From Strigamia acuminata (Eukaryota > Arthropoda > Chilopoda > Geophilomorpha > Linotaeniidae): a stretch of DNA of 60,000 bases. Positions within the stretch are counted from its first letter, which is position 1. The number at the start of each line of letters is the position of its first letter. The position numbers were made by a program, and so were the translations under genes. The DNA lies in NCBI GenBank assembly GCA_949358305.1, contig OX442314.1, forward strand, positions 63,313,369-63,373,368, in the 5' to 3' direction. Below the pieces are notes generated by a model, which saw nothing but the letters and a program-made list of their open reading frames with translations, had not been told where the DNA came from and made no database searches. Below are positions 10,801 through 19,535 of the stretch, piece after piece.

Positions 10801-11803
10801 AACATTTGCCAAAATGTTGACATGTTATACTAATAAAGATCACACAGATTGGGATGAATTTTTACCATTTGTCATTTTCTCCTATAATTCAGCAGTCCAT
10901 GAAACAACTGGATATACCCCATATTATTTGTTGAAAGGTTATGAAGTTGATTTGAGTGTGGATGTGAACTTGAATCTTCCTCGAAAGGAATTCACTCTTC
11001 GCACTTCTAGATTTATGCGGGAGATGCGGAAAATTGCCAACGAAAGACTAGAATGGCAGAGTGAGAAAAGCAAGAGAAGATTTGATTTGGACAGAATTGT
11101 GGTGGAATTCGAACCAGGGGAATTAGTTTACTTGAAAACTCCAAATAGGAAAGTAGGGTTAAGCGAAAAACTCCTGCCACCATTTTCTGGACCATATGAA
11201 ATAGTTCGACGCACAGCGCCAAACGATTATGAAGTAAGGAATTCATCAGGAAAGAAAACTAGTATTGTCAATGTTGAGCGTTTAAAACCATACAAGCCAC
11301 GAGAGGAAATTCCAGAAACTATTCTGCAGGATTTACCACCAAAGAAAGTAACATTTTCTGATGAAGTGCAAGAAAATTCGCAAAAAGACGATCGGAATGC
11401 GGAAATTGTGAAGAAGGACGATGATTCGCGAGATAAGCCTAAATTAGAAGCGAAGGAAAGGTTTATTGACGATGACGATCAAATTTCGTTGCGGAATTTC
11501 TTTGAATCCGAAGATAAAGCGTCGGATTTACCGGCTCTAACTGAAAAGGAGCGATTGAAGGCAATTTACGGGCCGAAAGAAATTGAGGAACGACGGGTGA
11601 AAAAGGAAGTTGAGTTAGAACAGCAAAATCAGTTGCTGAAATCGTCACTAGACGAAGACAAGAAGAATCGGTCGCAGAAACCATCACCAGGTGTCGTAAG
11701 TGCCGTAGGATCCGACGCGCATGCGCGACTGCCTGTTGAAAGTGATTTCCGGTCACGACGACTTCGTAAGCAGTTACGACGGGACTATACTTCGTTTTAC
11801 TAG
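7859..11803 (+). CDS. pol: Pol polyprotein, element B
   Basis: 1314 codons counted from 7859, but the frame is open back to the gag stop at about 7756, so the product is probably Gag-Pol. Residues from 7859: retropepsin VMDTG at 16-20 and LLLGDPF; RT with WRFCVDWRRLN and YIDD at about 454-457; RNase H with TDAS, TERE and TDHSAL; integrase with an HHCC finger (HDGLVGAHLG..SCPHC) and catalytic D near 880 (GIDTLG), D near 940 (LSDKGTEY) and E 36 residues later (GLTERFN), a DD35E triad. A GPY/F module follows (LLPPFSGPYEIV). An acidic/basic extension of about 130 residues ends DFRSRRLR..FY, the same terminal motif as in A. All catalytic residues look intact. Confidence 0.95.
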   Translation: MLEIPVIVKEMEIKAVMDTGAKRNLLSEEVAIALQLDYSPSPNIRLRGIGKDLVVPVGKTKMNIAIGKLTYRVEVLIVSGFHHQLLLGDPFMRSTRTVVDYDLQKIFVGRNNDSGVEEAVFPINKSFSDQSYVARVMKNISIPPMHECVIPVYLNTKLTTEMFMEPLGNVIDRFGILCCKTLTNFEYGKGVLRVANPTNKSVFLKEKSAIGKAYYIIEIGLLDEKQVYCTDSSTKAVELTDEKQVHCFDFDSSIAKDKMNKSQQEQMKQLLQRNQDRFAATDKDLGRVTTFKHKIDTGDHDPIHLQPYRRSIAEKEVEAEETRKLLEMGVIRESESPWSAPVLLIKKRDGKWRFCVDWRRLNAITKKMVYPLPRIDDTLDQLAGAQYFSMMDLIQGYYQVEIDEQDREKTAFTTSSGHFEFNVLGMGLCNSPAAFQKLMNKVLGNLLGKVCIAYIDDLIIFSKTFDQHLQDLDAVFSKLRLANLKVKLSKCTFGTNTIKYLGHIVDSDGVSPDPRNLESVAKFPKPTNLKQLRGFLGLCSYYRKFIPGFADVSKPLANLTRKDEAFDWGPPQETAFKALRTALVTVPVLAHPNFAEPFIVSTDASAYGLGAILKQRINKQEHVICYASRLLSTAEQNYTATERECLAIIFGINKYRPYLYGRKFTIVTDHSALQWLNKVKNPNGRLARWSLQLVDYDYDVMHKSGKKHTDADALSRIQEEIGEEEKEIIPLLLLEKLNLPVEQRKDEKILEIITAMENIEQLPRNRKRPLKQFVLLDNTLFRKKSYNSLNMEGNLLVVPQHLRKQVLEEMHDGLVGAHLGLNKTWKRIRVRFFWPRIYRDVRNYVLSCPHCAGSKSMTTPQKGLLQPWSTISRPFERIGIDTLGSFPVSNSGNKFVFVITDYLSRAVIARAAPACTALEAAKTLVFEVMLKEGSPREILSDKGTEYRNEMINEVSALFKSQHKSTSGYHPRTNGLTERFNATFAKMLTCYTNKDHTDWDEFLPFVIFSYNSAVHETTGYTPYYLLKGYEVDLSVDVNLNLPRKEFTLRTSRFMREMRKIANERLEWQSEKSKRRFDLDRIVVEFEPGELVYLKTPNRKVGLSEKLLPPFSGPYEIVRRTAPNDYEVRNSSGKKTSIVNVERLKPYKPREEIPETILQDLPPKKVTFSDEVQENSQKDDRNAEIVKKDDDSRDKPKLEAKERFIDDDDQISLRNFFESEDKASDLPALTEKERLKAIYGPKEIEERRVKKEVELEQQNQLLKSSLDEDKKNRSQKPSPGVVSAVGSDAHARLPVESDFRSRRLRKQLRRDYTSFY

Positions 11804-12973
11804 TGGAATTCTAACGTGAACGCAAGTTATTTGCTGTGAGCGGACGAGAACTTTGATTTTCATTGTGTTGGTCGAACAGAGAGCAATTTTCGGTAACAAC
11901 AGGTATTGTTTTTGATTGAGATTTGTTGAAATGAGCGTGGAGGCGAAGTGGTTGATATTTATTTGGTCGGATTTTTCGAGGTGAACGCGAGTTATTCGCA
12001 GTGACCCGAGATTAATTCTGATTAAACTTCGATTAATTCTAGTTATCTGAACGAAGTTGAGACGTTTTCTTCAGACGATAAATGTAGGATATTTAAGAAG
12101 CGCCAAAAGCGATCAAAACGAAGCGAATCTATCGCCATTTTTCCAACGATTAAAATGACTTAGCACAAATTTTGAAATGTTAACTTGGCATTTAATTTTG
12201 AAATTTAATAGAAATAGCCATGAATATTTAATTGGTTTAGATGAAATAATTTGAATATTGTATAAAGTTAGAAGTTTAATGAAATTTAGACAAATTGATT
12301 GTATATTATATTGGTCATTAATGAATTTAATTTAATTTTTGTACATATTAAACTTGAATGGACCGTATATCAAGGATAGGGACAACATGCGCCATGGCCA
12401 TCCCATCGATTTGCGCCAGCGTATAGTGTACGAAATTCTACACGAGAAGTTGATCCCGTTCGAAAAGGAAGAAAACCAGCCTTAATCGGACATTAAGTGT
12501 TGTGTGAAATTATTTTTTTGTGTATTATTTATTTTGTATTATTCGTCAATGATGTGAGCCCAGGTGTACTGGAGCGAGCAGAGACATTATTTTTTTCTTA
12601 TTATTTGAAGTTGATATTGTTTTTTTTTTAATTTTGTTATTGTTTTCATTTTCATTCACATTGAATGTAGTGTATATTATTTTTTTTGAATTATTAGGTT
12701 GTATAGAAAATAGGAAAACTGAAAAAAAAAAGTAATATAAGTGTAAAAATATCAAAAAGTGTTAATCTTGAAAGTGTATTTGTGTAATAATTGACATATG
12801 ATTTTGAATTTTTGTAATTTGAAATTGTTTTTAGTAAATATTGTTTAAAGTATAAATTTTGTGAAAGTAAGCATGAATAACAGGGAATGAACTCATATAT
12901 AAGCATGAACAACAAGGGAGTTTGTTTAGTTAAATAACTTGTTTTTGGGGTCCAAAAAGCTAAAGGAGGGGGC
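11804..12973 (+). other. 3' untranslated region of element B
   Basis: AT-rich stretch between pol and the 3' LTR. Apart from ORF3 at 12387-12485 no coding sequence is seen. It ends in the purine tract aaaggaggggg (12963-12972) plus c, the plus-strand primer next to the LTR at 12974. Confidence 0.7.
12387..12485 (+). CDS. Small ORF3 downstream of pol, element B
   Basis: A 32-codon ORF from ATG 12387. Its core IDLRQR..YEI....LIPFE matches the end of ORF3 in element A (YDLRSR..LEI....LIPFE) with about the same spacing, although the surrounding DNA has diverged. It lies where envelope or accessory genes sit in some gypsy elements, but it has no signal peptide or membrane segment. Function unknown. 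It could be a remnant of a longer ORF, since A has 65 codons here. Confidence 0.5.
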   Translation: MRHGHPIDLRQRIVYEILHEKLIPFEKEENQP

Positions 12974-13489
12974 TGTTACGAGGTTGACGAGCGCACTGTG
13001 AACCAGTTGTCGCCACCTCGCTTCCGTAACTAAACGATTCGAATTAATGCTGTAAACCCTCACTAGAGTTCGCCTTAAGCGAATGATCTCATTAATTTAC
13101 CCATTAAGTAATAGTAGAATCACCCAAGTTTACTTGGCTGATGAGGAGAACTGAAACGTCAGTTCATTCCGAGCTTTCATACCGAGAGGTTGTCGGGCAG
13201 TTACTGCCACGGCATCTTGAGGTTCTTCACCCACCAAAGTTATTCATGCTTACTAGATTTAAGATAGTTTTATAAGATTTAGTTTTAAGTTAATCTTTGG
13301 TTCATTTCAGATTGTATTTATGATTTAATAAACATACTGTTATATTTTAATAATAATACAATGAGCCCTCTTCATTCCTTCTTATTAGCAACACAGTAAA
13401 TGTTAGTTTAACTTAATGCAATTACAAACCCCCAGTCTAATAATAAAGTATTTACGTGGTCAAACAGTAGTCAGTCTGGCCACGTAACA
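12974..13489 (+). repeat. 3' LTR of element B
   Basis: 516 bp, identical on reading to 5239-5754. Followed by the duplicated atac and the resumed pol frame of element A. Confidence 0.95.
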
Positions 13490-15002
13490 ATACGTTGATG
13501 CACTTCGAGATATTGAGCGCCTTTCGAAAAAGAAGAGACGATCTTTACAACAGTTTGTGCTCCAGGATGAAGTTTTGTTCAGAAGGAAGAATTTCCTGGG
13601 CAACGAAAGGTTACTACTGGTTGTGCCAAAACACCTACAGCAAGATGTTCTGCACGAGATGCATGATGGCCTTCCAGGAGCTCATCTGGGCCTGTCGAAA
13701 ACTTGGAAAAGAATAAGCACCAGATTCCATTGGCCCAGAATTTATGCAGAGGTCAGAGACTACGTCTTGTCCTGCAAGAAGTGCGCTGCAGCAAAAACAG
13801 ATACCACACCACCAAAAGGATTATTGCAGCCCTGGACAACCGTGACCAGACCATTCCAAAGAGTAGGAATGGACACTTTAGGAAAATTCCCGACTTCAAA
13901 GAAAGGGAATAATTATGTGTTTGTTATGACGGACTATTTATCTAGAGCGGTCTGTGCGAGAGCGTCACCAACTTGCACGGCCATTGCAGCAGCGGATGCT
14001 TTAGTTTATGAGATAATGGTGAAAGAAGGATCTCCAAGGGAAATTCTGACTGACCGTGGTACAGAATACAGAAATGAATTGATGGAGGAGGTCTCGAGAC
14101 TCTATAAATCAAAACATAAAACAACTAGCGGATATCATGCCAGGACAAACGGTTTAACGGAGCGTTTTAACGCAACACTTGCGAAAATGCTTCTGAACTA
14201 CGTAAATGAAGATCATACGGACTGGGATGATTTCCTGCCACACCTGTTATTCTCGTACAACACGTCGGTTCACGAGACAACTGGATATACCCCATACTTT
14301 TTATTAAGGGGGTATGAAGCAGATGTTAACGTCGATGTGAATCTGAATCTCCCGAAGAAGGAATTCACTTTGAGAACTGCAAAATTCATCGAGGCAGCAA
14401 GGAGAATCTCAAACCAGAGACTGGAGCAGATATCAGCTAAAAGCAAAGAAAGATTTGATAAGAACAGAAAGGTTGTGGAGTTCGAGCCTGGAGAATACGT
14501 TTATTTGAAAAAACCGAACAGAAAGGTTGGACTCAGTGAGAAATTACTGCCACAATATTCTGGTCCTTACGAAATAGTGCGCCGAACTGCACCAAACGAT
14601 TACCAAATAGTAGATTCAACTGGTAAAAAATCAGACATTGTTAACGTGGAAAGGTTAAAACCTTACAAGCCAAGGAAGGAAGTATCCATAATTATGGATA
14701 GGAATAGTGAAACTGAGGTGAAGGCGGAAAATTCTAACAAAACTAAGTTGATGGAAAGTAAAGGAATTGAAGAAGTTAGAATTAACACTAAAAAATCACT
14801 AAAACAATCGAGAAAACCATGCAAAGAAAGATTCATAAGTGACGAGGATCAGATTTCTTTGAAATCGTTGTTCGAGCCGGAAGTGACGTCGGAGGAACGT
14901 TCGAAGAAATTGCCAACAGAGGACGTCGCTGACGAAACACGTGATTTCCGTTCTGAGCGGTTAAGACCACGAGTACGGACAAATTATCGCCGGTTTTATT
15001 GA
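13490..15002 (+). pseudogene. pol: Pol of element A, 3' part: integrase and C-terminal tail
   Basis: The frame that stops at 5238 continues here in phase after one copy of atac. It contains the HHCC finger (HDGLPGAHLG..SCKKC), the integrase core (GMDTLG, LTDRGTEY, GLTERFN) and a GPY/F module (LLPQYSGPYEIV). A charged tail has SDEDQISL and ends DFRSERLR..FY. All integrase catalytic residues are present, so before B landed the pol of A was probably intact. Reading from the first ATG (13557 onward) would miss the true upstream junction. Confidence 0.9.
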
Positions 15003-15102
15003 ACACCTTGCGCAGAAAGTTCGACTTTATTGAGCGATTAAGCGAGAGGCCAGTAAGTAAAACTGTTTAACATTGTGTTTCGACTTAGAAGTTGGATAAT
15101 TT

Positions 15103-15300
15103 ATGATGGACGAACAAATATCTTTGTCCGATTTGGATACTAAGTCAACAGAGGAGGACGAAACGACGATAGATAAGCGAGTCGGAATGACATCACGACA
15201 AACTTATGATTTAAGAAGTCGATTTGCGTTGGAAATCATCAAAGATCATCTGATACCCTTCGAAGAGGATGCGACAATTGAAGAAATCGAAGAAGACTAA
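15103..15300 (+). CDS. Small acidic ORF3 downstream of pol, element A
   Basis: 65 codons from ATG 15103, in a different frame from pol. It begins MMDEQISLSDL, echoing DEDQISLKSL in the tail of pol. It ends with YDLRSR..LEI....LIPFE and an acidic tail. The last half is conserved with the 32-codon ORF of element B. No signal peptide or membrane segment. Function unknown; the similarity to the tail of pol suggests a partial duplication. Confidence 0.55.
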   Translation: MMDEQISLSDLDTKSTEEDETTIDKRVGMTSRQTYDLRSRFALEIIKDHLIPFEEDATIEEIEED

Positions 15301-15611
15301 AATTGAAATTACAATTGTTACTTGTATAATTTTGTGTAAAATTTTGTTTTAGATTTTCTCTTGTGTATAGATAAACACGAAGAGTTTAATTTTATGTAAT
15401 TGGCTTTCCAAGAAAAGTATTGTTAAACTAAGAATTGAGGGATATAAAAGTAATAGAACAATTCTCGTAAATTTTGTTAATAATTTTGTGAAAAGCAAGA
15501 ATGATGTTGAAAGTTAGAAGTGAAAATGATAATCTCGAAGTAGAAATTTAGGGGTATTTCCATTTGAAATAATTTGAATTTTGGAGACCAAAATTTTTCA
15601 AAGGGGGGGGC

Positions 15612-16155
15612 TGTTACGAGCGCAGACCTCGCTGTACGACAGCGGGCCTAAACGCTCTGTTTAGAGAATTAATTCTGAAAGCTCTCACTAGGCACACTGG
15701 AGTTTCCAAATCCGCTCACCAGTTGTCACTGTGTTAATTATGCACAGGGCAACTGGACTAATCAATCAAGTAGAGCGGGGGTGGACCCAGAGTTTACCTA
15801 GTGAGCTAAGTGGGTTTGAGAGAGCAGAAATGTTCTGAGCCTCAAACAGTTAACATGGTAAGTAAAGGCTTCTGTGGACCAGCGCACACAGCGCTTGGTC
15901 CCACCCCGCCTTTCCAAATTCATAGAGATATAATTTGATTATCATTCTTGCTTTCTTGCTTTATGTTTATGTAAAATAAAGGATTATGTTTATCATTTGA
16001 TTTTGTTAAGTTTGTAATAAATCCCATAGAATAAAAGAGATTTATTTAAATGATAAATCAGTTCTCTCAATCATTTCACCTAGGGGATTTCAAGGTCTTT
16101 GCTAAATTAATTAGCATTTGTTATGTGTGTGGATCACCCCAACCCACACGTAACA
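15612..16155 (+). repeat. 3' LTR of element A
   Basis: 544 bp, identical on reading to 489-1032, preceded by the polypurine tract aaagggggggg (15600-15610) plus c. Followed by TSD gtat and the minus-strand gag of element C. Confidence 0.95.
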
Positions 16156-16159
16156 GTAT

Positions 16160-16601
16160 CGTTGGGTTTCTGCGGCGCCTGCATCATGGCTTGCTTTTCA
16201 GCAAGGGTCAACTCCTGGTCGAGGAAATCACGTAGAAAACACCGGGCCCAATCGCTGTAATGGCGCTCCAATTCACACGTATTTTCTTGCCAAACTTTGG
16301 CCGCTCCTTCCAGGGCCGCTGCTGCGTTCGTCACCTTCGTGGTGTTCGTCCAGTGGTAGTCCTTCGCGTACTCCTCGACTATTTGGAGCCATTCCGTCGT
16401 GGTTCTGGTCTGGTCCCGCTCGCCCAAAAATTTTGGCAGCTTCGGCGCCGCTCGCGTTTCGCGCCGCGAGTTTTCCAGCTGCATTTGCGCAATCAACAGC
16501 TGCACAGCCTTCTCGGTCCCCGTCGCATTCGGATCTGCCGTTTTCTGTACCTCTCGTCGTCTTCTTCCTCCTCGTCCTCCTCGTCGGCGACCGTCTCGCC
16601 T
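16160..16601 (-). pseudogene. Retrotransposon gag, N-terminal part (element C)
   Basis: The minus-strand frame encodes a Retrotrans_gag-like region: an Ala-rich helix with ALEGAAKVWQE, then a Trp/Phe-containing segment (SDWARCFLRDFLDQEL) and LAEKQAMMQAPQKPNDT. It runs into the inserted LTR at 16159. Its continuation is the zinc-knuckle part at 1-488. Upstream (toward 16601) the frame is Arg-rich and low in complexity, and a true start codon is not evident. The sequence then stops abruptly at the 21-bp satellite, so the 5' LTR and leader of element C are missing. Capsid role is inferred from the family. Confidence 0.75.
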
Positions 16602-17334
16602 GCAAATTAATTAAAATTAATCCAAATTAAATGACATTTAATGCAAATTAAATGCCATTTAATCCAAATTAAATGCCATTTAATCCAAATTAAACTAAAT
16701 TAAATGCCAATTAATCCAAATTAAATGCCAATTAATCCAAATTAAATGCCAATTAATCCAAATTAAATGCCAATTAATCCAAATTAAATGCCATTTAATG
16801 CAAATTAATCCAAATTAAATGCTAATTAATACAAATTAAAGCAAATTAAATGTCAATTAATCCAAATTAAATGCCATTTAATGCAAATTAAATGCCATTT
16901 AATGCAAATTAAATGCCATTTAATGCAAATTAATAGCCATTTAATCCAAATTAAAGCAAATTAAATGCCATTTAATGCAAATTAAATGCCATTTAATGCA
17001 AATTAAATGCCATTTAATCCAAATTAAAGTAAATTAAATGTGAATTAATCCAAATTAAATAACATTAAATGCAAATTAAATGCCAATTAATGCAAATTAA
17101 AGCAAATTAAATGCCAATTAATCCAAATTAAATGCCAATTAATCTAAATAAAATGCCATTTAATTCAAATTAAGGTAAATTAAATGCCAATTAATCCAAA
17201 TTAAATGTCATTTAATCCAAATTAAATGTCATTTAATTTGCATTAAATGCCATTTAATGCAAATTAAATGCCATTTAATGCAAATTAAATGCCATTTAAT
17301 GCAAATTAAATGCCATTAAATGCAAATTAAATGC
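16602..17334 (+). repeat. 21-bp AT-rich satellite, family 1, first block
   Basis: Tandem units of 21 bp, consensus about ATTAAATGCCATTTAAT plus GCAA or CCAA, with many variants (CCAATTAAT, CCATTAAAT). The core is a perfect 17-bp palindrome around a central C. Starts abruptly after gag C. No gene. Confidence 0.95.
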
Positions 17335-17795
17335 CAACTATCTAATACTATGCAACAACTATCCAATACTATACAACAACTAATCAACACTATGCAGCAA
17401 ATATCCAACACTATAAAACAACTATCCAACACTATGCAACAACTATGCAACACTATGCAACAACTATCCAATACTATGCAACAACTATTCAATACTATGC
17501 AACAACTAATCAACACTATTCAACAACAATGTAATACAAAACAACAAATATCTAACACTAGGCAACAACTATCTAATACTATGCAAAAACTATCCAATAC
17601 TATGCAACAACTAATCAACACTATGCAGCAAATATCCAACACTGTGCAACAACTTTCCAATACTATGCAACAACTAATCAACACTATTCAACAACTAATC
17701 AACACTATTCAACAACTATGTAATACTATACAACAACTATCTAACTCTATGCAACAACTATTCCACACTATGCAACAACTATGCAAACTATGCCA
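17335..17795 (+). repeat. 21-bp satellite, family 2
   Basis: A different 21-bp unit, consensus CAACTATCCAATACTATGCAA. Further copies lie at 19284-19471, 23697-23803, 27421-27562, 38845-39106, 40900-41162 and 43738-43999. It is always flanked by family 1 and follows the same lead-in sequence, so it is a fixed part of the higher-order repeat. One frame is stop-free and reads as Met/Leu heptads (MQQLSNT), which I regard as a by-product of the 21-bp period. Confidence 0.9.
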
Positions 17796-19283
17796 TTTAA
17801 TACAAATTAAAGCAAATTAAATGTCAATTAATCCAAATTAAATGCCATTAAATGCAAATTAAATGCCATTAAATGCAAATTAAATGCCATTAAGTACAAA
17901 TTAAATGCCATTAAATGCAAATTAAATGCCATTAAATGCAAATTAAATGCCATTAAATGCAAATTAAATGCCATTAAATGCAAATTAAATGCCATTAAAT
18001 GCAAATTAAATGCCATTAAATGCAAATTAAATGCCATTAAATGCAAATTAAATGTCATTAAATGCAAATTAAATGCCATTAAATGCAAATTAAATGCCAT
18101 TAAATGCAAATTAAATGCCATTAAATGCAAATTAAATGCTATTAAATGCAAATTAAATGCCATTAGATGCAAAATAAATGCCATTTAATGCAAATTAATC
18201 CAAATTAAATGCCACTAATACAAATTAAAGCAAATTAAATGTCAATTAATCTAAATTAAATGCCATTAAATGCAAATTAAATGCCAATTAATGCAAATTA
18301 AATGCCAATTAATGCAAATTAAATGCCAATTAATGCAAATTAAAGCAAATTAAATGCCAATTAATCCAAATTAAATGCCAATTAATCTAAATAAAATGCC
18401 ATTTACTGCAAATTAAATGTCATTTACTGCAAATTAAATGACATTTACTGCAAATTAAATGCCATTTAATCCAAATTAAAGTAAATTAAATGCCGATTAA
18501 TCCAAATTAAATGCCATTTAATGCAAATTAATCCAAATTAAATGCCAATTAATACAAATTAAAGCAAATTAAATGTCAATTAATCCAAATTAAATGACAT
18601 TAAATGCAAATTAATCCAAATTAAATGCCAATTAATCCAAATTAAATGCCATTAAATGCAAATTAAATTCCATTTAATCCAAGTTAAATGACATTAAATT
18701 CAAATTAATCCAAATTAAATGCCATTTACTACAAATTGAATGTCATTAAATGCAGATTAAATGTCAATTAATCCAAATTAAATGCCATTTAATGCAAATT
18801 AATCCAAATTAAATGCTAATTAATACAAATTAAATGACATTAAATGCAAATTAAATGCCATTAAATGCAAATTAAATGCCATTAAATGCAAATTAAATGC
18901 CATTAAATGCAAATTAAATGCCATTTAATGCAAATTAAATGCCATTTAATGCAAATTAAATGCCATTTAATCCAAATTAAAGTAAATTAAATGTGAATTA
19001 ATCCAAATTAAATAACATTAAATGCAAATTAAATGCCAATTAATGCAAATTAAAGCAAATTAAATGCCAATTAATCCAAATTAAATGCCAATTAATCTAA
19101 ATAAAATGCCATTTAATTCAAATTAAGGTAAATTAAATGCCAATTAATCCAAATTAAATGTCATTTAATCCAAATTAAATGTCATTTAATTTGCATTAAA
19201 TGCCATTTAATGCAAATTAAATGCCATTTAATGCAAATTAAATGCCATTTAATGCAAATTAAATGCCATTAAATGCAAATTAA
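17796..19283 (+). repeat. 21-bp satellite, family 1, second block
   Basis: Continues family 1. The stretch leading up to 19284 repeats the one leading up to 17335 with an offset of 1953 bp, so a higher-order unit of about 2 kb is present. The homogeneous block at 17828-18180 recurs at 27630-27986. Confidence 0.9.
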
Positions 19284-19471
19284 ATGCCAACTATCTAATA
19301 CTATGCAACAACTATCCAATACTATACAACAACTAATCAACACTATGCAGCAAATATCCAACACTATAAAACAACTATCCAACACTATGCAACAACTATG
19401 CAACACAATGCAACAACTATCCAATACTATGCAACAACTATTCAATACTATGCAACAACTAATCAACACTA
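19284..19471 (+). repeat. 21-bp satellite, family 2, second copy, cut by LINE
   Basis: Repeats 17335-17517 nearly exactly, then stops at cactatt where the TTTA-rich tail of the LINE begins. The remainder of this tract is found beyond the LINE at 23400-23459 and 23697-23803. Confidence 0.9.
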
Positions 19472-19472
19472 T

Positions 19473-19503
<31 letters not shown>
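19472..19503 (-). repeat. (TAAA)n 3' tail of the LINE
   Basis: About eight TTTA repeats on the plus strand, i.e. a TAAA tail on the LINE strand. It marks the 3' end and the target-primed reverse-transcription junction. Confidence 0.9.
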
Positions 19504-19504
<1 letters not shown>

Positions 19505-19535
19505 TATACTCTCCAATGGAGTAAGATACAGGTAA

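Larger units (their letters stand above)
5239..13489 (+). mobile_element. Ty3/gypsy LTR retrotransposon B, apparently intact
   Basis: 8.25-kb element with two 516-bp LTRs (5239-5754 and 12974-13489) that read identical, and TSD atac (5235-5238 and 13490-13493). It is inserted in the pol gene of element A, same orientation. gag and pol are both open and carry all expected catalytic residues, so it could be autonomous. It is related to A along its whole length, but at the amino-acid rather than the nucleotide level: the LTR sequences differ apart from the TGTTACG/CGTAACA ends. Confidence 0.95.
489..16155 (+). mobile_element. Ty3/gypsy LTR retrotransposon A, interrupted by element B
   Basis: The element is bounded by two 544-bp direct repeats (489-1032 and 15612-16155) that read identical base for base. 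Both start TGTTACG and end CGTAACA. It is flanked by the 4-bp duplication gtat (485-488 and 16156-16159). Order: 5' LTR, primer-binding site, AT-rich leader, gag, pol (protease, RT, RNase H, integrase with GPY/F module), small ORF3, polypurine tract, 3' LTR. RT-RNaseH before integrase places it in Ty3/gypsy. Element B sits inside pol between 5239 and 13489. Without B the element is about 7.4 kb. Confidence 0.95.
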
